Positions 25,532-32,334 of a stretch of DNA of 64,000 bases are shown piece by piece. How positions within the stretch are numbered: position 1 is the stretch's first letter; the number at the start of each line of letters is the position of its first letter. The translations under genes were made by a program, and so were the position numbers. This DNA comes from Actinoplanes sp. DH11 (lineage in GTDB: Bacteria > Actinomycetota > Actinomycetes > Mycobacteriales > Micromonosporaceae), in assembly GCF_020873875.1 (NCBI RefSeq), contig NZ_JAHWGU010000002.1, forward strand, positions 372,001-436,000, given 5' to 3'. Under the pieces are notes generated by a model that was not told the origin of the DNA, made no database searches, and saw only the letters and a program-made list of their open reading frames with translations.

Positions 25532-25603
25532 ATGGATCACGCCGCGCTCGGTCCGCTGCTGCGCGGATTACGTACGGCGGCGGGGCTGACTCTGGAGCGC
25601 GCG
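25532..25603 (+). pseudogene. truncated remnant of an XRE/NB-ARC regulator
   Basis: ATG 25532 is preceded by GGAGGGACAACCGCC and encodes MDHAALGPLLRGLRTAAGLT then LER, matching the first helix of the three full paralogues. Homology stops at about 25603, before the recognition helix; the frame then runs through unrelated sequence to a stop at 25682-25684, overlapping the end of the converging reductase gene. The start signals are intact while nearly all of the expected 750 codons are gone, so this is a 5' stump left by a deletion. Confidence 0.75.
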
Positions 25604-25641
25604 CTCTGCCTTCGACGTCGTGACCCGACATCGGCCGGTTG

Positions 25642-26196
25642 TCAGGTCCACAGGTCGCCGGGGGCCCCGTACCAGGAGAAGTAAGGTCCGTAGCCGTTCG
25701 CCGCGATGGCCCGGACCAGGCGCAGATGCTGTTCCAGCAGGGGCGCGTGACTGAGGTCGCCGATGAAGACCGGTGTGAAGCCGACGTCCCGGATGAGTTG
25801 CTCCGCGACGGGACGCGCGGCGGCGTCGGCGGCGTACAGGTGACTCGGGCGGACCGGCTGGCGCTCGATCTCGTCGTACAGCAATGCGTAGTCGGTGTTG
25901 AACGCTTTCGCGACCGGGCCGCCCACCAGCGATTGCACCAGATGCGCCAGCGACGGGTGACCGGTGGGGGCGAGGCCCTGCAGGTTTGTCGCGTCGATCG
26001 TCACCGCGCCGCGGTAGCCGTCGACCACCTGCAGGGCGCGCGGGACGGCGGCCGCCGGCACCGCGACGACGAGCACGTCGGCGCCGGTGACGTCGCCGCC
26101 GTCCCGGCCCAGCGCGGTGACCCGGTGGCCGGCGCCCGACCAGAATCGGGACAGCGCGGAGCCCAGGTGTCCCCGGCCCACGATGGCGATCTCCAC
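25642..26196 (-). CDS. NADPH-dependent F420 reductase-like Rossmann protein, paralogue 2
   Basis: A 184-residue close paralogue of 1297-1845: VEIAIVGRGHLGSALSRFWS, GADVLVVAVPAAAV, TIDATNLQG, and a shared central stretch from GPVAKAFNTDYA onward with only scattered changes. The DNA is also highly similar over several hundred bases. GTG 26196 follows GGGGGACCG. Its upstream region differs from paralogue 1: instead of TAGGCGA it has a GCAACC/CGTC ECF-type promoter (26298-26324). The end overlaps the out-of-frame tail of the XRE stump. Biochemical role as for paralogue 1 is unknown. Confidence 0.82.
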   Translation of the reverse strand: MEIAIVGRGHLGSALSRFWSGAGHRVTALGRDGGDVTGADVLVVAVPAAAVPRALQVVDGYRGAVTIDATNLQGLAPTGHPSLAHLVQSLVGGPVAKAFNTDYALLYDEIERQPVRPSHLYAADAAARPVAEQLIRDVGFTPVFIGDLSHAPLLEQHLRLVRAIAANGYGPYFSWYGAPGDLWT

Positions 26197-26297
26197 CGGT
26201 CCCCCGTCGCTTGTGCCGCTGTCGCTTGCTCCGCTGCCCGAGCGGAGTGGCTCGCGCGTTCCTGAGCCGGCCCGGCTGTCGCCTCCGCCGGACACCA

Positions 26298-26324
26298 GAC
26301 GCTCGCCGTGCCGCCGAAGGTTGC
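26298..26324 (-). promoter_or_regulatory. ECF-type promoter, copy C
   Basis: On the minus strand TGTGCAACCTTC is followed by CGTC, with 17 bases between GCAACC and CGTC, exactly as in copies A and B. It would drive the F420-type reductase paralogue 2 with a leader of about 95 bases. Confidence 0.55.
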
Positions 26325-26377
26325 ACAGAATGCGAATGAACCTCAATTTAGTGGTACGCCGCAACCGCTGACCGGGT

Positions 26378-26405
26378 CCGGCCCGGCGCCGTAGCGCCGG
26401 GCCGG
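26378..26405 (-). terminator. hairpin terminator of the LLM monooxygenase gene
   Basis: A perfect 12-base stem (CCGGCCCGGCGC and its complement) with the four-base loop CGTA, just past the stop of the luciferase-like gene. Confidence 0.75.
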
Positions 26406-26416
26406 CGGGATCAGGT

Positions 26417-27445
26417 TCAGGCCATCATGTCGCGGACCATGGGCGCGACCTTCGATCCGAACAGCTCGACGGCACGCATCCGGGCGCTCGCGGACTGGGC
26501 GCCGGCGGTGTAGATCAGGTCGAACCGGCCCACGCCCAGCGCACCGGCACCCGCGGCGATCCGGCGGGCGACGGTCTCCGGCGAACCGATGTAGAGCGAT
26601 CCGTGCTCCACCTCGGCGTCGAAGGTGGATCGGCGCAGCGGCGGCCAGCCGCGCAGCGCGCCGATCCGGTCGATCTGCACCTTGTACGCCGGATAGAACA
26701 GCTCCTTGGCCTCCTCGTCGGTGTCGGCGACGAAGCCGGGCGAGTGCATGCCGACCGGGTACGCCACCGTGCCCAGCTGTTCCGCCGCCCGCCGGTACAG
26801 ATCCACATACGGCGCGAACCGCTGCGGTTGCCCGCCGATGATGGCCAGCATCAACGGCAGACCGTGCCGGGCGGTGCGCACCACCGACTGCGGCGAACCG
26901 CCGACACCCACCCAGGCCGCCAGCCGGCCGGACTCGGTCTTCGGGTAGACGTCGGCGTTCTCCAACGCCGGCCGCGTCGTGCCACTCCAGGTCACCGGCT
27001 TCTCGTCGAGCAGCTTGACGAACAGGTCGAGCTTCTCCTCGAACAGCACGTCGTAGTCGGCCATGTCGTAGCCGAACAACGGGAACGACTCGGTGAACGA
27101 CCCGCGCCCGAGGATCGTCTCGGCCCGGCCGTTGGACAGCGCGTCGACGGTCGAGAACCGCTGGAAGACCCGGACCGGGTCGTCGGAGCTGAGCACGGTC
27201 ACCCCGGAACCCAGCTTGATCCGCTTGGTCCGGGTGGCGATGCCGGCCAGCACGGTCTCCGGCGTGGAGATCGAGTATTCCGGGCGGTGGTGTTCGCCGA
27301 GCGCGATGGCGTCCACACCCAGATCGTCGGCGAGGACCGCCTCCTCGACGACCTGACGGATCGCGGCCGCGTCGGACAGCAACGCACCGGCGTCGTCCGC
27401 CGGCACGTCGCCGAAGGTGTCGAGGCCCAGGATCAGGTCGGTCAT
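26417..27445 (-). CDS. LLM-class flavin-dependent oxidoreductase (luciferase-like monooxygenase)
   Basis: A 342-residue bacterial luciferase-like TIM-barrel protein using FMN or F420. Family features are the start LILGLDTFGDVPADDAGALL, ALGEHHRPEYSISTPETVLA near residue 50, GSGVTVLSSDDPVRVFQRFS, and GRGSFTESFPLFGYD. The C-terminal part has YIGSPETVARRI. ATG 27445 is the first good start. An 18-base palindrome sits 16 bases upstream and suggests repression by a dimeric regulator not present nearby. The hairpin at 26378-26405 ends the transcript, so the gene stands alone. Substrate unknown. Confidence 0.88.
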   Translation of the reverse strand: MTDLILGLDTFGDVPADDAGALLSDAAAIRQVVEEAVLADDLGVDAIALGEHHRPEYSISTPETVLAGIATRTKRIKLGSGVTVLSSDDPVRVFQRFSTVDALSNGRAETILGRGSFTESFPLFGYDMADYDVLFEEKLDLFVKLLDEKPVTWSGTTRPALENADVYPKTESGRLAAWVGVGGSPQSVVRTARHGLPLMLAIIGGQPQRFAPYVDLYRRAAEQLGTVAYPVGMHSPGFVADTDEEAKELFYPAYKVQIDRIGALRGWPPLRRSTFDAEVEHGSLYIGSPETVARRIAAGAGALGVGRFDLIYTAGAQSASARMRAVELFGSKVAPMVRDMMA

Positions 27446-27461
27446 GGCACTGCCCTCCAGG

Positions 27462-27479
27462 TGATTGACACGTCAATCA
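27462..27479 (-). promoter_or_regulatory. palindromic operator of the LLM monooxygenase gene
   Basis: TGATTGAC, AC, GTCAATCA is a perfect 8+8 dyad, 16 bases before the ATG at 27445, where a repressor would block initiation. The TTGAC/GTCAA form is compatible with MarR, HxlR or TetR regulators; which one is not known. Confidence 0.6.
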
Positions 27480-27587
27480 AGCTTCTGGACGCCTCAACCA
27501 ACCGGCGGCCCGGTTTATGCCGGGTGCGTTGTCCGCCCGAGGTTCGAGCTCGATGGACGGCAGCTCCGGGAGCCCGGGGGCCGGCGT

Positions 27588-27614
27588 GCAACCTTCTCGA
27601 TCTCCTTCGGCGTC
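27588..27614 (+). promoter_or_regulatory. ECF-type promoter, copy B, apparently orphaned
   Basis: GCAACC at 27588-27593 and CGTC at 27611-27614 with a 17-base gap, followed by TTTCCCCCACCGAAGGAGG. The match to the promoter and ribosome site of the 16628 sigma gene extends over about 50 bases. Downstream GTG codons at 27637 and 27639 open only a 53-residue or 16-residue frame with no recognised homology. Confidence 0.6.
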
Positions 27615-27902
27615 TTTCCCCCACCGAAGGAGGCGGGTGTGCCTCCGCGGGCAAGCCTCTGCCCCATCGGCCTGGAGGGCCTGTTTTGACCTGACGCTCG
27701 TGACGGTTCCCCGACTCAGTCCGGATGCTGCGGTGCAACAATTACCGAAATCAGCGATCCGGCCATTTTCGTGCGCGAATTCCGGCATTCCACAATAGAC
27801 CTCAATTTACCTGGTGTTCAGCTCGACTCTGTTTCTTCCAAGGTTCACCGATGTCTAGGTTCATCGCATCCAATCAACACCGGAAGCGGAAGCGGAGGAA
27901 CC
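27615..27902. other. intergenic region with no recognisable gene
   Basis: The gap between the LLM gene (27445) and the lectin gene (27903) is 457 bases. It holds the palindrome at 27462, the orphan ECF-type promoter at 27588 and, after that, a retained GAAGGAGG ribosome site with only short frames. From about 27770 the base composition is lower in GC, as expected for the lectin promoter, though no clear -35/-10 pair was picked. Confidence 0.45.
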
Positions 27903-28361
27903 ATGGACAGCACACGTGTCCGCACCTCATTCATCCGGCTCGTCATCATGACGGTCCTGCTCAGCGCGCTTGGGGCAATCGGGTTCGCAGGGCCGGCCCA
28001 CGCCGTCGAACTGGTGCGCCTCAACAGCGAAGAAACGGGAATGTGCCTCGACACGAACGGCCCCACGGCCTATACGCACGAGTGCACGGGAAGCCACAAC
28101 CAGTACTGGCTGATGAAGTATTCCGGTAACTCGTTCCGGCTGAACAACTACGAGCACGCGACTCTGTGCCTTGACAGCAACTATGCCGGGAACGCCTACA
28201 CGATCCCATGCAACGGCGGCAATTACCAGCAATGGCGGAAAGGAGCCAATGATCGCATCGTCAACGCTCAGACGGGTCTCTGCCTGGACAGCAACTACGC
28301 CGGCAAGCTTTACACGCTCGCCTGCAACGGCGGCACCTATCAGGGTTGGTATTTCCACTGA
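27903..28361 (+). CDS. secreted ricin-B-type (beta-trefoil) lectin protein
   Basis: A 152-residue secreted protein. A signal peptide (positively charged start, then [20 protein letters not shown] and an AHA cleavage site) is followed by one beta-trefoil domain with three subrepeats. Each subrepeat has the CLD motif ([52 protein letters not shown]) and a terminal QYW/QQW/GW-type element. These match CBM13/RicinB carbohydrate binding; there is no enzymatic domain. ATG 27903 follows GGAGGAACC. Composition is lower in GC than neighbours. It could be a stand-alone lectin bound to polysaccharide; the ligand is not predictable. Confidence 0.85.
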   Translation: MDSTRVRTSFIRLVIMTVLLSALGAIGFAGPAHAVELVRLNSEETGMCLDTNGPTAYTHECTGSHNQYWLMKYSGNSFRLNNYEHATLCLDSNYAGNAYTIPCNGGNYQQWRKGANDRIVNAQTGLCLDSNYAGKLYTLACNGGTYQGWYFH

Positions 28362-28402
28362 CAGGTGCCGGCGGCAAGCTGACGGACGGCAGGTAGGTAG
28401 GT

Positions 28403-28439
28403 GACGGTGGACTGCCTCGGTCCGAGGCAGTCCACCGTC
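28403..28439 (+). terminator. strong hairpin terminator after the lectin gene
   Basis: An 18-base perfect inverted repeat (GACGGTGGACTGCCTCGG with its complement, one-base centre) followed by CTTCGGCTT. It is the longest stem in the window. Confidence 0.8.
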
Positions 28440-28446
28440 CTTCGGC

Positions 28447-29091
28447 TTGAAGGACGTTCCATGTCGACCATCCCGGCAGCCAGGTCGGTCACCACCCCGG
28501 CGCGAGCACGCGGGCTTCGTCGCCGGTTACGAGGACTACGGCCCCGGGTACGTCGACATCGAGTTCGGCAGCCCGATCACCGACCTCGCCCCCGTGGCGC
28601 AACGCCTGGCCGACGCCGGATGGCGCACCGGCCGCACCGCCGACGAGGTCACCGCTGCCCGGGGCGACTGGCGGCTGACCGTCCACCCCAGCGGCCACAG
28701 CGTCGCCGACGGACCCGCCACCCTGCGCGCCGAACGCGCCGGGCCCCGGCTCACCCTGATCCTGACCGCGGTGTTCGCGCTGCTCGGCGCGTTCGCGGGC
28801 AGGTGGCTCGCCCGCCGCGCCGGCGACGACCTCGGCCTTCTGCCGCGCCTGACAGCACTGAACGCCGTCGGCTTCCTGCTGGTGTCGGCGCACACCCTGC
28901 TGACCGCGGCCACCCTGGCCGGCGACGTCTCGGCCGCGTTCGGCACCGGACCCTTCCCGCTGCCGTGGGGGCCGACGATGAGCTACGGGACACGCCCGGT
29001 CACCCTGATCGGCCTGCTCATCACCGCGATCTGGCTCGCCGCCGTCTTCGCTCCGCGGTTCACGCGCCAGGTGGGCGAGGGCCGCGGCTGA
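28447..29091 (+). CDS. membrane protein of unknown function, probably 5'-truncated or frameshifted
   Basis: The frame gives about 190 credible residues: a soluble segment (HAGFVAGYEDYGPGYVDIEF, then WRTGRTADEVTAARGDWRLT) and three to four hydrophobic segments (LTLILTAVFALLGAFAGRWL, LTALNAVGFLLVSAHTLLTA, VTLIGLLITAIWLAAVFAP). The 5' end looks wrong: it begins right at the lectin terminator. The only ATG with a good ribosome site (AAGGACGTTCC before ATG 28461) is in another frame that closes on Arg-rich junk. The true N terminus, normally a signal or first TM, is absent. No known family recognised. Confidence 0.5.
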   Translation: MKDVPCRPSRQPGRSPPRREHAGFVAGYEDYGPGYVDIEFGSPITDLAPVAQRLADAGWRTGRTADEVTAARGDWRLTVHPSGHSVADGPATLRAERAGPRLTLILTAVFALLGAFAGRWLARRAGDDLGLLPRLTALNAVGFLLVSAHTLLTAATLAGDVSAAFGTGPFPLPWGPTMSYGTRPVTLIGLLITAIWLAAVFAPRFTRQVGEGRG

Positions 29092-29155
29092 TCACCGGCA
29101 CGCGGCGACCGACGCGGACAGCGGGACCGACCACTGCCGCACTGGGGTGTCGGGT

Positions 29156-29701
29156 TCAGCCGGCGTGGACGTCGACCGTCGCGGTGATGGCCCCTTCCAT
29201 GTCGGCGATCCGGCCGGCGGCGTCGCCGTCCAGGCGGCCGATGATCACGATGCCGGGGTAGTACGACTGATCGCCGTAGTAGAGGACGAAGTCGTTGCCG
29301 GGCGCGTAGTAGCCGACATCTCCGACGTCGGGATCGGCGCCGTCCGGTTGGCCGTCCAGTCGTAGCGGTGCGGGCAGCGGGCCGGTCTTCTCCACCGAAC
29401 CGTGGTCGGTCATGGCGATGGTCAGGGGAAGCTGGGCGAGGAGATCGCGGCCGGCGGCGCTGTCGAAGAGGGTAGCCGCGAAACGCTGCTCGCCGACGGT
29501 GATGCGGATCTTCATCTGTTCCTCCTGGCCGGCGGTGGCGTCGGTGCCGCCCGGCTGCGGCGATGGGCTGCCGGGCGGCGTCGATGTGACAGGTGTGACC
29601 ACCGGGGCGTCACCGGACCGGCCGCTGTCACCGCAGCCGGCAGCGGTCAGGGCGACGACCGTCACCAGCGTCGAACACACGGCAGTACGGAAGCGTGGCA
29701 T
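29156..29701 (-). CDS. lipoprotein with cyclophilin-like domain
   Basis: A 181-residue lipoprotein. The signal ends in LTAAGCG with the lipidated cysteine at about residue 23, followed by a Pro/Thr/Ser linker. A cyclophilin-like-fold domain then starts at MKIRITVGEQRFAATLFDSA and includes QLPLTIAMTDHG, GDVGYYAPGNDFVLYYGDQS and IGRLDGD, typical of the Cyclophil_like2 group. Those proteins lack proven isomerase activity. ATG 29701 follows GGGAGATGCC. The gene stands alone. Confidence 0.82.
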   Translation of the reverse strand: MPRFRTAVCSTLVTVVALTAAGCGDSGRSGDAPVVTPVTSTPPGSPSPQPGGTDATAGQEEQMKIRITVGEQRFAATLFDSAAGRDLLAQLPLTIAMTDHGSVEKTGPLPAPLRLDGQPDGADPDVGDVGYYAPGNDFVLYYGDQSYYPGIVIIGRLDGDAAGRIADMEGAITATVDVHAG

Positions 29702-30014
29702 GGCATCTCCCTCTGTCGGAACGACGTCCGGACGGGCCGTCCTGAGCCTGATCACCGAGTCAACACCCGCGCGGGCGAACGAAGAAGTCACTCTCGAAGC
29801 GTGTATTGCCAGGGCCCCCCACCACGGTTCCCGCAGACAGGGGCGCCCTGCCGGTACACCCATCGTCAGGAACTCCCCGCCCGCCGGTCGACGCGGTTCG
29901 CTGAATGCGGAACGCCTCGAAATGCTGAGGCTCGGGCGGCAGAGGCTGCGGGTGACCACCGCAGCCGGTCATCTGCTCCCGCTGTCCGCTTCGGGTTCGT
30001 GATCGCGGCTGTGA
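29702..30014. other. intergenic region with no recognisable gene
   Basis: The divergent gap 29702-30069 (368 bases) separates the lipoprotein and hydrolase genes. Frames crossing it have no coherent homology. The only structured element is the dyad at 30015-30034. Confidence 0.5.
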
Positions 30015-30034
30015 CAGGTGTCCGCCTACACCTG
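30015..30034 (+). promoter_or_regulatory. inverted-repeat operator upstream of the alpha/beta hydrolase
   Basis: CAGGTGT, CCGCCT, ACACCTG: a perfect 7+7 dyad with a six-base centre, 35 bases before the ATG at 30070, consistent with a TetR- or GntR-type repressor site. No dedicated regulator is adjacent. Confidence 0.55.
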
Positions 30035-30069
30035 ACCGCAAAGATCCTGTCGAGAATGAGGTTCATCCC

Positions 30070-31191
30070 ATGGAACGTCGCACAGCGCTCGGACTGATCG
30101 CCGCCACCGGCGCGGCCGCCGCCTTGCCGGCTGCGCCCGCCTTCAGCGCGGAGAACGGCCGCGCCACCGGAAACACCGGACCGCGAAGGCCCACGCCCAA
30201 GGGCGGCTACACCTTCGCCCTGGACAAGAACGTCAAGCGGACCTCGGTGCGGTTCACGAACCGCTACGGCATCACGGTCGCGGGTGACCTCTACGTGCCG
30301 ACGAACGCCCGCGGCAAGCTGCCCGCCCTGGCTGTCAGCGGCCCGTTCGGCGCGGTCAAGGAACAGTCCTCAGGCCTCTACGCCAACGAGTTCGCCCGCC
30401 GTGGCTACGTCACCCTCGCCTTCGATCCCTCGTTCACCGGTGAGAGCGGCGGCACGGTACGCGACGTGGCGTCACCGGACATCTGCACCGAGGACTTCAG
30501 CGCCGCCGTCGACTTCCTCGGGCTGCAGAAGATCGTCGACCGCGAGCGGATCGGCGCTCAGGCCATCTGTGGCCTGAGCGGCATGGCGCTCAGTGCGGCG
30601 GCAGCGGACAGCCGCATCAAGGCGGTCGCCACGGCCTCGATGTACGACATGTCCCGCAGCATGTCGCGCGGTCACGAGGACTACTACACGCGTGACCAGC
30701 GCCGGAAGGTCGTGGACCACCTGAGCCGCCAGCGCTGGATCGACGCCGCGAACGGCACCCGTGCGCGGCTCTCCCACGAGGTCCCGTTCGACGCGAACGG
30801 CGACGTCGCCCCGACGGACCGGGTCCTGCCCAAGACGTTGCCGGCGGACGCAGACCCGGTCACGGCGAGTTTCTTCGACTACTACCGCACCGGCCGCGGC
30901 TACCACCCGCGTTCGATCAACTCCACCACCGCGTGGACCGCGACCACGCCGATGTCGTTCTTCGCCTTCCCGCTGATGGCGAACATCGACATGCTGGCGC
31001 CCCGCAAGGCTCTACTGGTGGCCGGCGCCGAGGCGCACTCCCGCTACTACTCCGAGGACGTCCGGGCGCAGGCCTCCGACACGGTCGAGCTTCTGATTGT
31101 GCCGGGGGCCGACCACGTCGACCTGTACGACCGCATGGACCTGATCCCCTTCGACGCGCTGGACCGGTTCTTCGCCACGAACCTTGCCTGA
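30070..31191 (+). CDS. secreted alpha/beta hydrolase (YcjY/COG1073-like)
   Basis: A 373-residue alpha/beta-hydrolase with a Tat-like or Sec leader (MERRTALGLIAATGAAAALP). Typical elements are VAGDLYVPTNARGKLPALAV, FARRGYVTLAFDPSFTGESG, and a nucleophile elbow reading GAQAICGLSGMALSAAA that is not a canonical GxSxG, so the nucleophile could be the Ser or the Cys. Late acid and His candidates lie in LLVAGAEAHSRYYSED and VPGADHVDLYDR. ATG 30070 follows GAATGAGGTTCATCCC with a weak ribosome site. Family members are poorly characterised esterases or proteases. Confidence 0.82.
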   Translation: MERRTALGLIAATGAAAALPAAPAFSAENGRATGNTGPRRPTPKGGYTFALDKNVKRTSVRFTNRYGITVAGDLYVPTNARGKLPALAVSGPFGAVKEQSSGLYANEFARRGYVTLAFDPSFTGESGGTVRDVASPDICTEDFSAAVDFLGLQKIVDRERIGAQAICGLSGMALSAAAADSRIKAVATASMYDMSRSMSRGHEDYYTRDQRRKVVDHLSRQRWIDAANGTRARLSHEVPFDANGDVAPTDRVLPKTLPADADPVTASFFDYYRTGRGYHPRSINSTTAWTATTPMSFFAFPLMANIDMLAPRKALLVAGAEAHSRYYSEDVRAQASDTVELLIVPGADHVDLYDRMDLIPFDALDRFFATNLA

Positions 31192-31240
31192 CGGGACCGT
31201 CCCGGTGGGCCGGTGCCACCACCGGCGCACCGGTGTGGTT

Positions 31241-32011
31241 CTACGGAATCACGGCCAGCGACGCGATCAACGACGAGTCCCACGAATCCGGCGCGGACAG
31301 CGTCCCGTTGTCGTAGACCGATGCGGCGGCCGCGGCGCCCTGGCGGCTGCCGGGCGGGGCGACGAACTTGTAGCCGACCTGGCGGACGGTGCCGATCATC
31401 GTTTCGCAGCGGGGTCCGAGCTTGGCCCGCAGGCGCCGGATGTGCACGTCCACCGTCCGGGTGCCGCCGAAGTAGTCGTAGCCCCACACCTCGCGCAGCA
31501 ACTGGTCGCGGCTGAACACCCGGCCGGGCTGCTGGGCGAGGAATTTCAGGAGCTCGAACTCCTTGTACGTCAGCACCAGCGACTCGCCGCGTAGCCGGGT
31601 CGTGTAGCTGTGCGGGTCGATGGTCAGCTCGCCGATGTGGATCAGCTCGTCCGCCGAGTCGTTCTCGGCTGCGCGCCGCTTCACCGCCAGGTTCAGCCGG
31701 GCTGCCACCTCGGCCGGGCCGGCGGTTGTCAGAACGAAGTCGTCGATGGCCCAGTCGACGCCGACAGCGGCGAGGCCGGCGTCGCGGACCAGGGCGATCA
31801 GCGGCGCGCTCAATCCGCTGGCGCGAAGCGCGCGACATGTCGCGCGGGCCTGGGTCAACTGCCCGCAGGCGTCGACCAGGACGGCGGCCACGTGCGGGTC
31901 CTTGGTCGCCCCGGCCCAGTCGCCCTGGGGCGCGACCTGGACGGTGTACGGCAGCAGGTCCAGGGCAGGCAGCACCTCGAGGTGGCTGTCCGTCAGCAGG
32001 AGGAGATTCAT
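31241..32011 (-). CDS. GlnR-like OmpR/PhoB-family transcriptional regulator
   Basis: A 256-residue regulator resembling GlnR, the actinomycete nitrogen regulator. It has an atypical receiver (MNLLLLTDSHLEVLPALDLL, then AAVLVDACGQLTQARATCRA) without the phosphoryl-accepting acidic cluster. A winged-helix domain follows (LTYKEFELLKFLAQQPGRVF, LREVWGYDYFGGTRTVDVHI, IGTVRQVGYKFVAPPGS). It most closely fits my memory of GlnR, but a genome usually has one or two, so this may be a paralogue. ATG 32011 follows AAGGACGTC; the frame upstream to 32161 is promoter DNA. It converges on the alpha/beta hydrolase. Confidence 0.82.
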   Translation of the reverse strand: MNLLLLTDSHLEVLPALDLLPYTVQVAPQGDWAGATKDPHVAAVLVDACGQLTQARATCRALRASGLSAPLIALVRDAGLAAVGVDWAIDDFVLTTAGPAEVAARLNLAVKRRAAENDSADELIHIGELTIDPHSYTTRLRGESLVLTYKEFELLKFLAQQPGRVFSRDQLLREVWGYDYFGGTRTVDVHIRRLRAKLGPRCETMIGTVRQVGYKFVAPPGSRQGAAAAASVYDNGTLSAPDSWDSSLIASLAVIP

Positions 32012-32334
32012 GACGTCCTTCCAAAACAATCTGGACCGTACGATCGCTGGTCCGCACGCTAGACCCGCACTGTTTCCACCGGATATCGCGCCGATGGCGG
32101 TAGCGGCTCGCCGGACGGTGGGCAACAAGCGCGAAACATTTACAGCACTCACTGTTGACATCAGTTAACAAGCCGAACAATGCTGTGAGAGCGCTCTCAA
32201 AGCGCTGTCCGCAGCTGCTGACGAGCGCGCCGGCGAACGGTCATGACCCCGTGACCGGTCCCCTTCGCCGTCATCCGCCACACGGCCGCTTCCCCGAGGC
32301 CCGCCGGGTGCCTGGACAGAATTGAGGTGCTGGC
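32012..32334. other. divergent intergenic region between GlnR-like and GH64 genes
   Basis: 323 bases with a lower-GC stretch (about 32100-32185). The only recognised element is the LacI-type operator at 32186-32199. No small gene was supported. Confidence 0.5.
32186..32199 (+). promoter_or_regulatory. LacI-type operator upstream of the GH64 glucanase
   Basis: TGAGAGCGCTCTCA, a perfect 14-base palindrome of the GAGAGCGCTCTC form used by LacI-family repressors (CebR-like) before secreted glycoside hydrolase genes in actinomycetes. It lies 136 bases before the start codon. Confidence 0.75.

Noticed and set aside
16615..27660. The shared ~50-base element as an insertion-sequence end or mobile repeat
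   Set aside because: It contains a well-spaced ECF promoter and ribosome site in the correct place for a sigma gene, and no transposase or target duplication is seen.
30022..30028. A ninth TAGGCGA-type site (CCGCCTA)
   Set aside because: One base of the invariant core differs and the right half is absent; the segment is better explained as the centre of the CAGGTGT/ACACCTG dyad.
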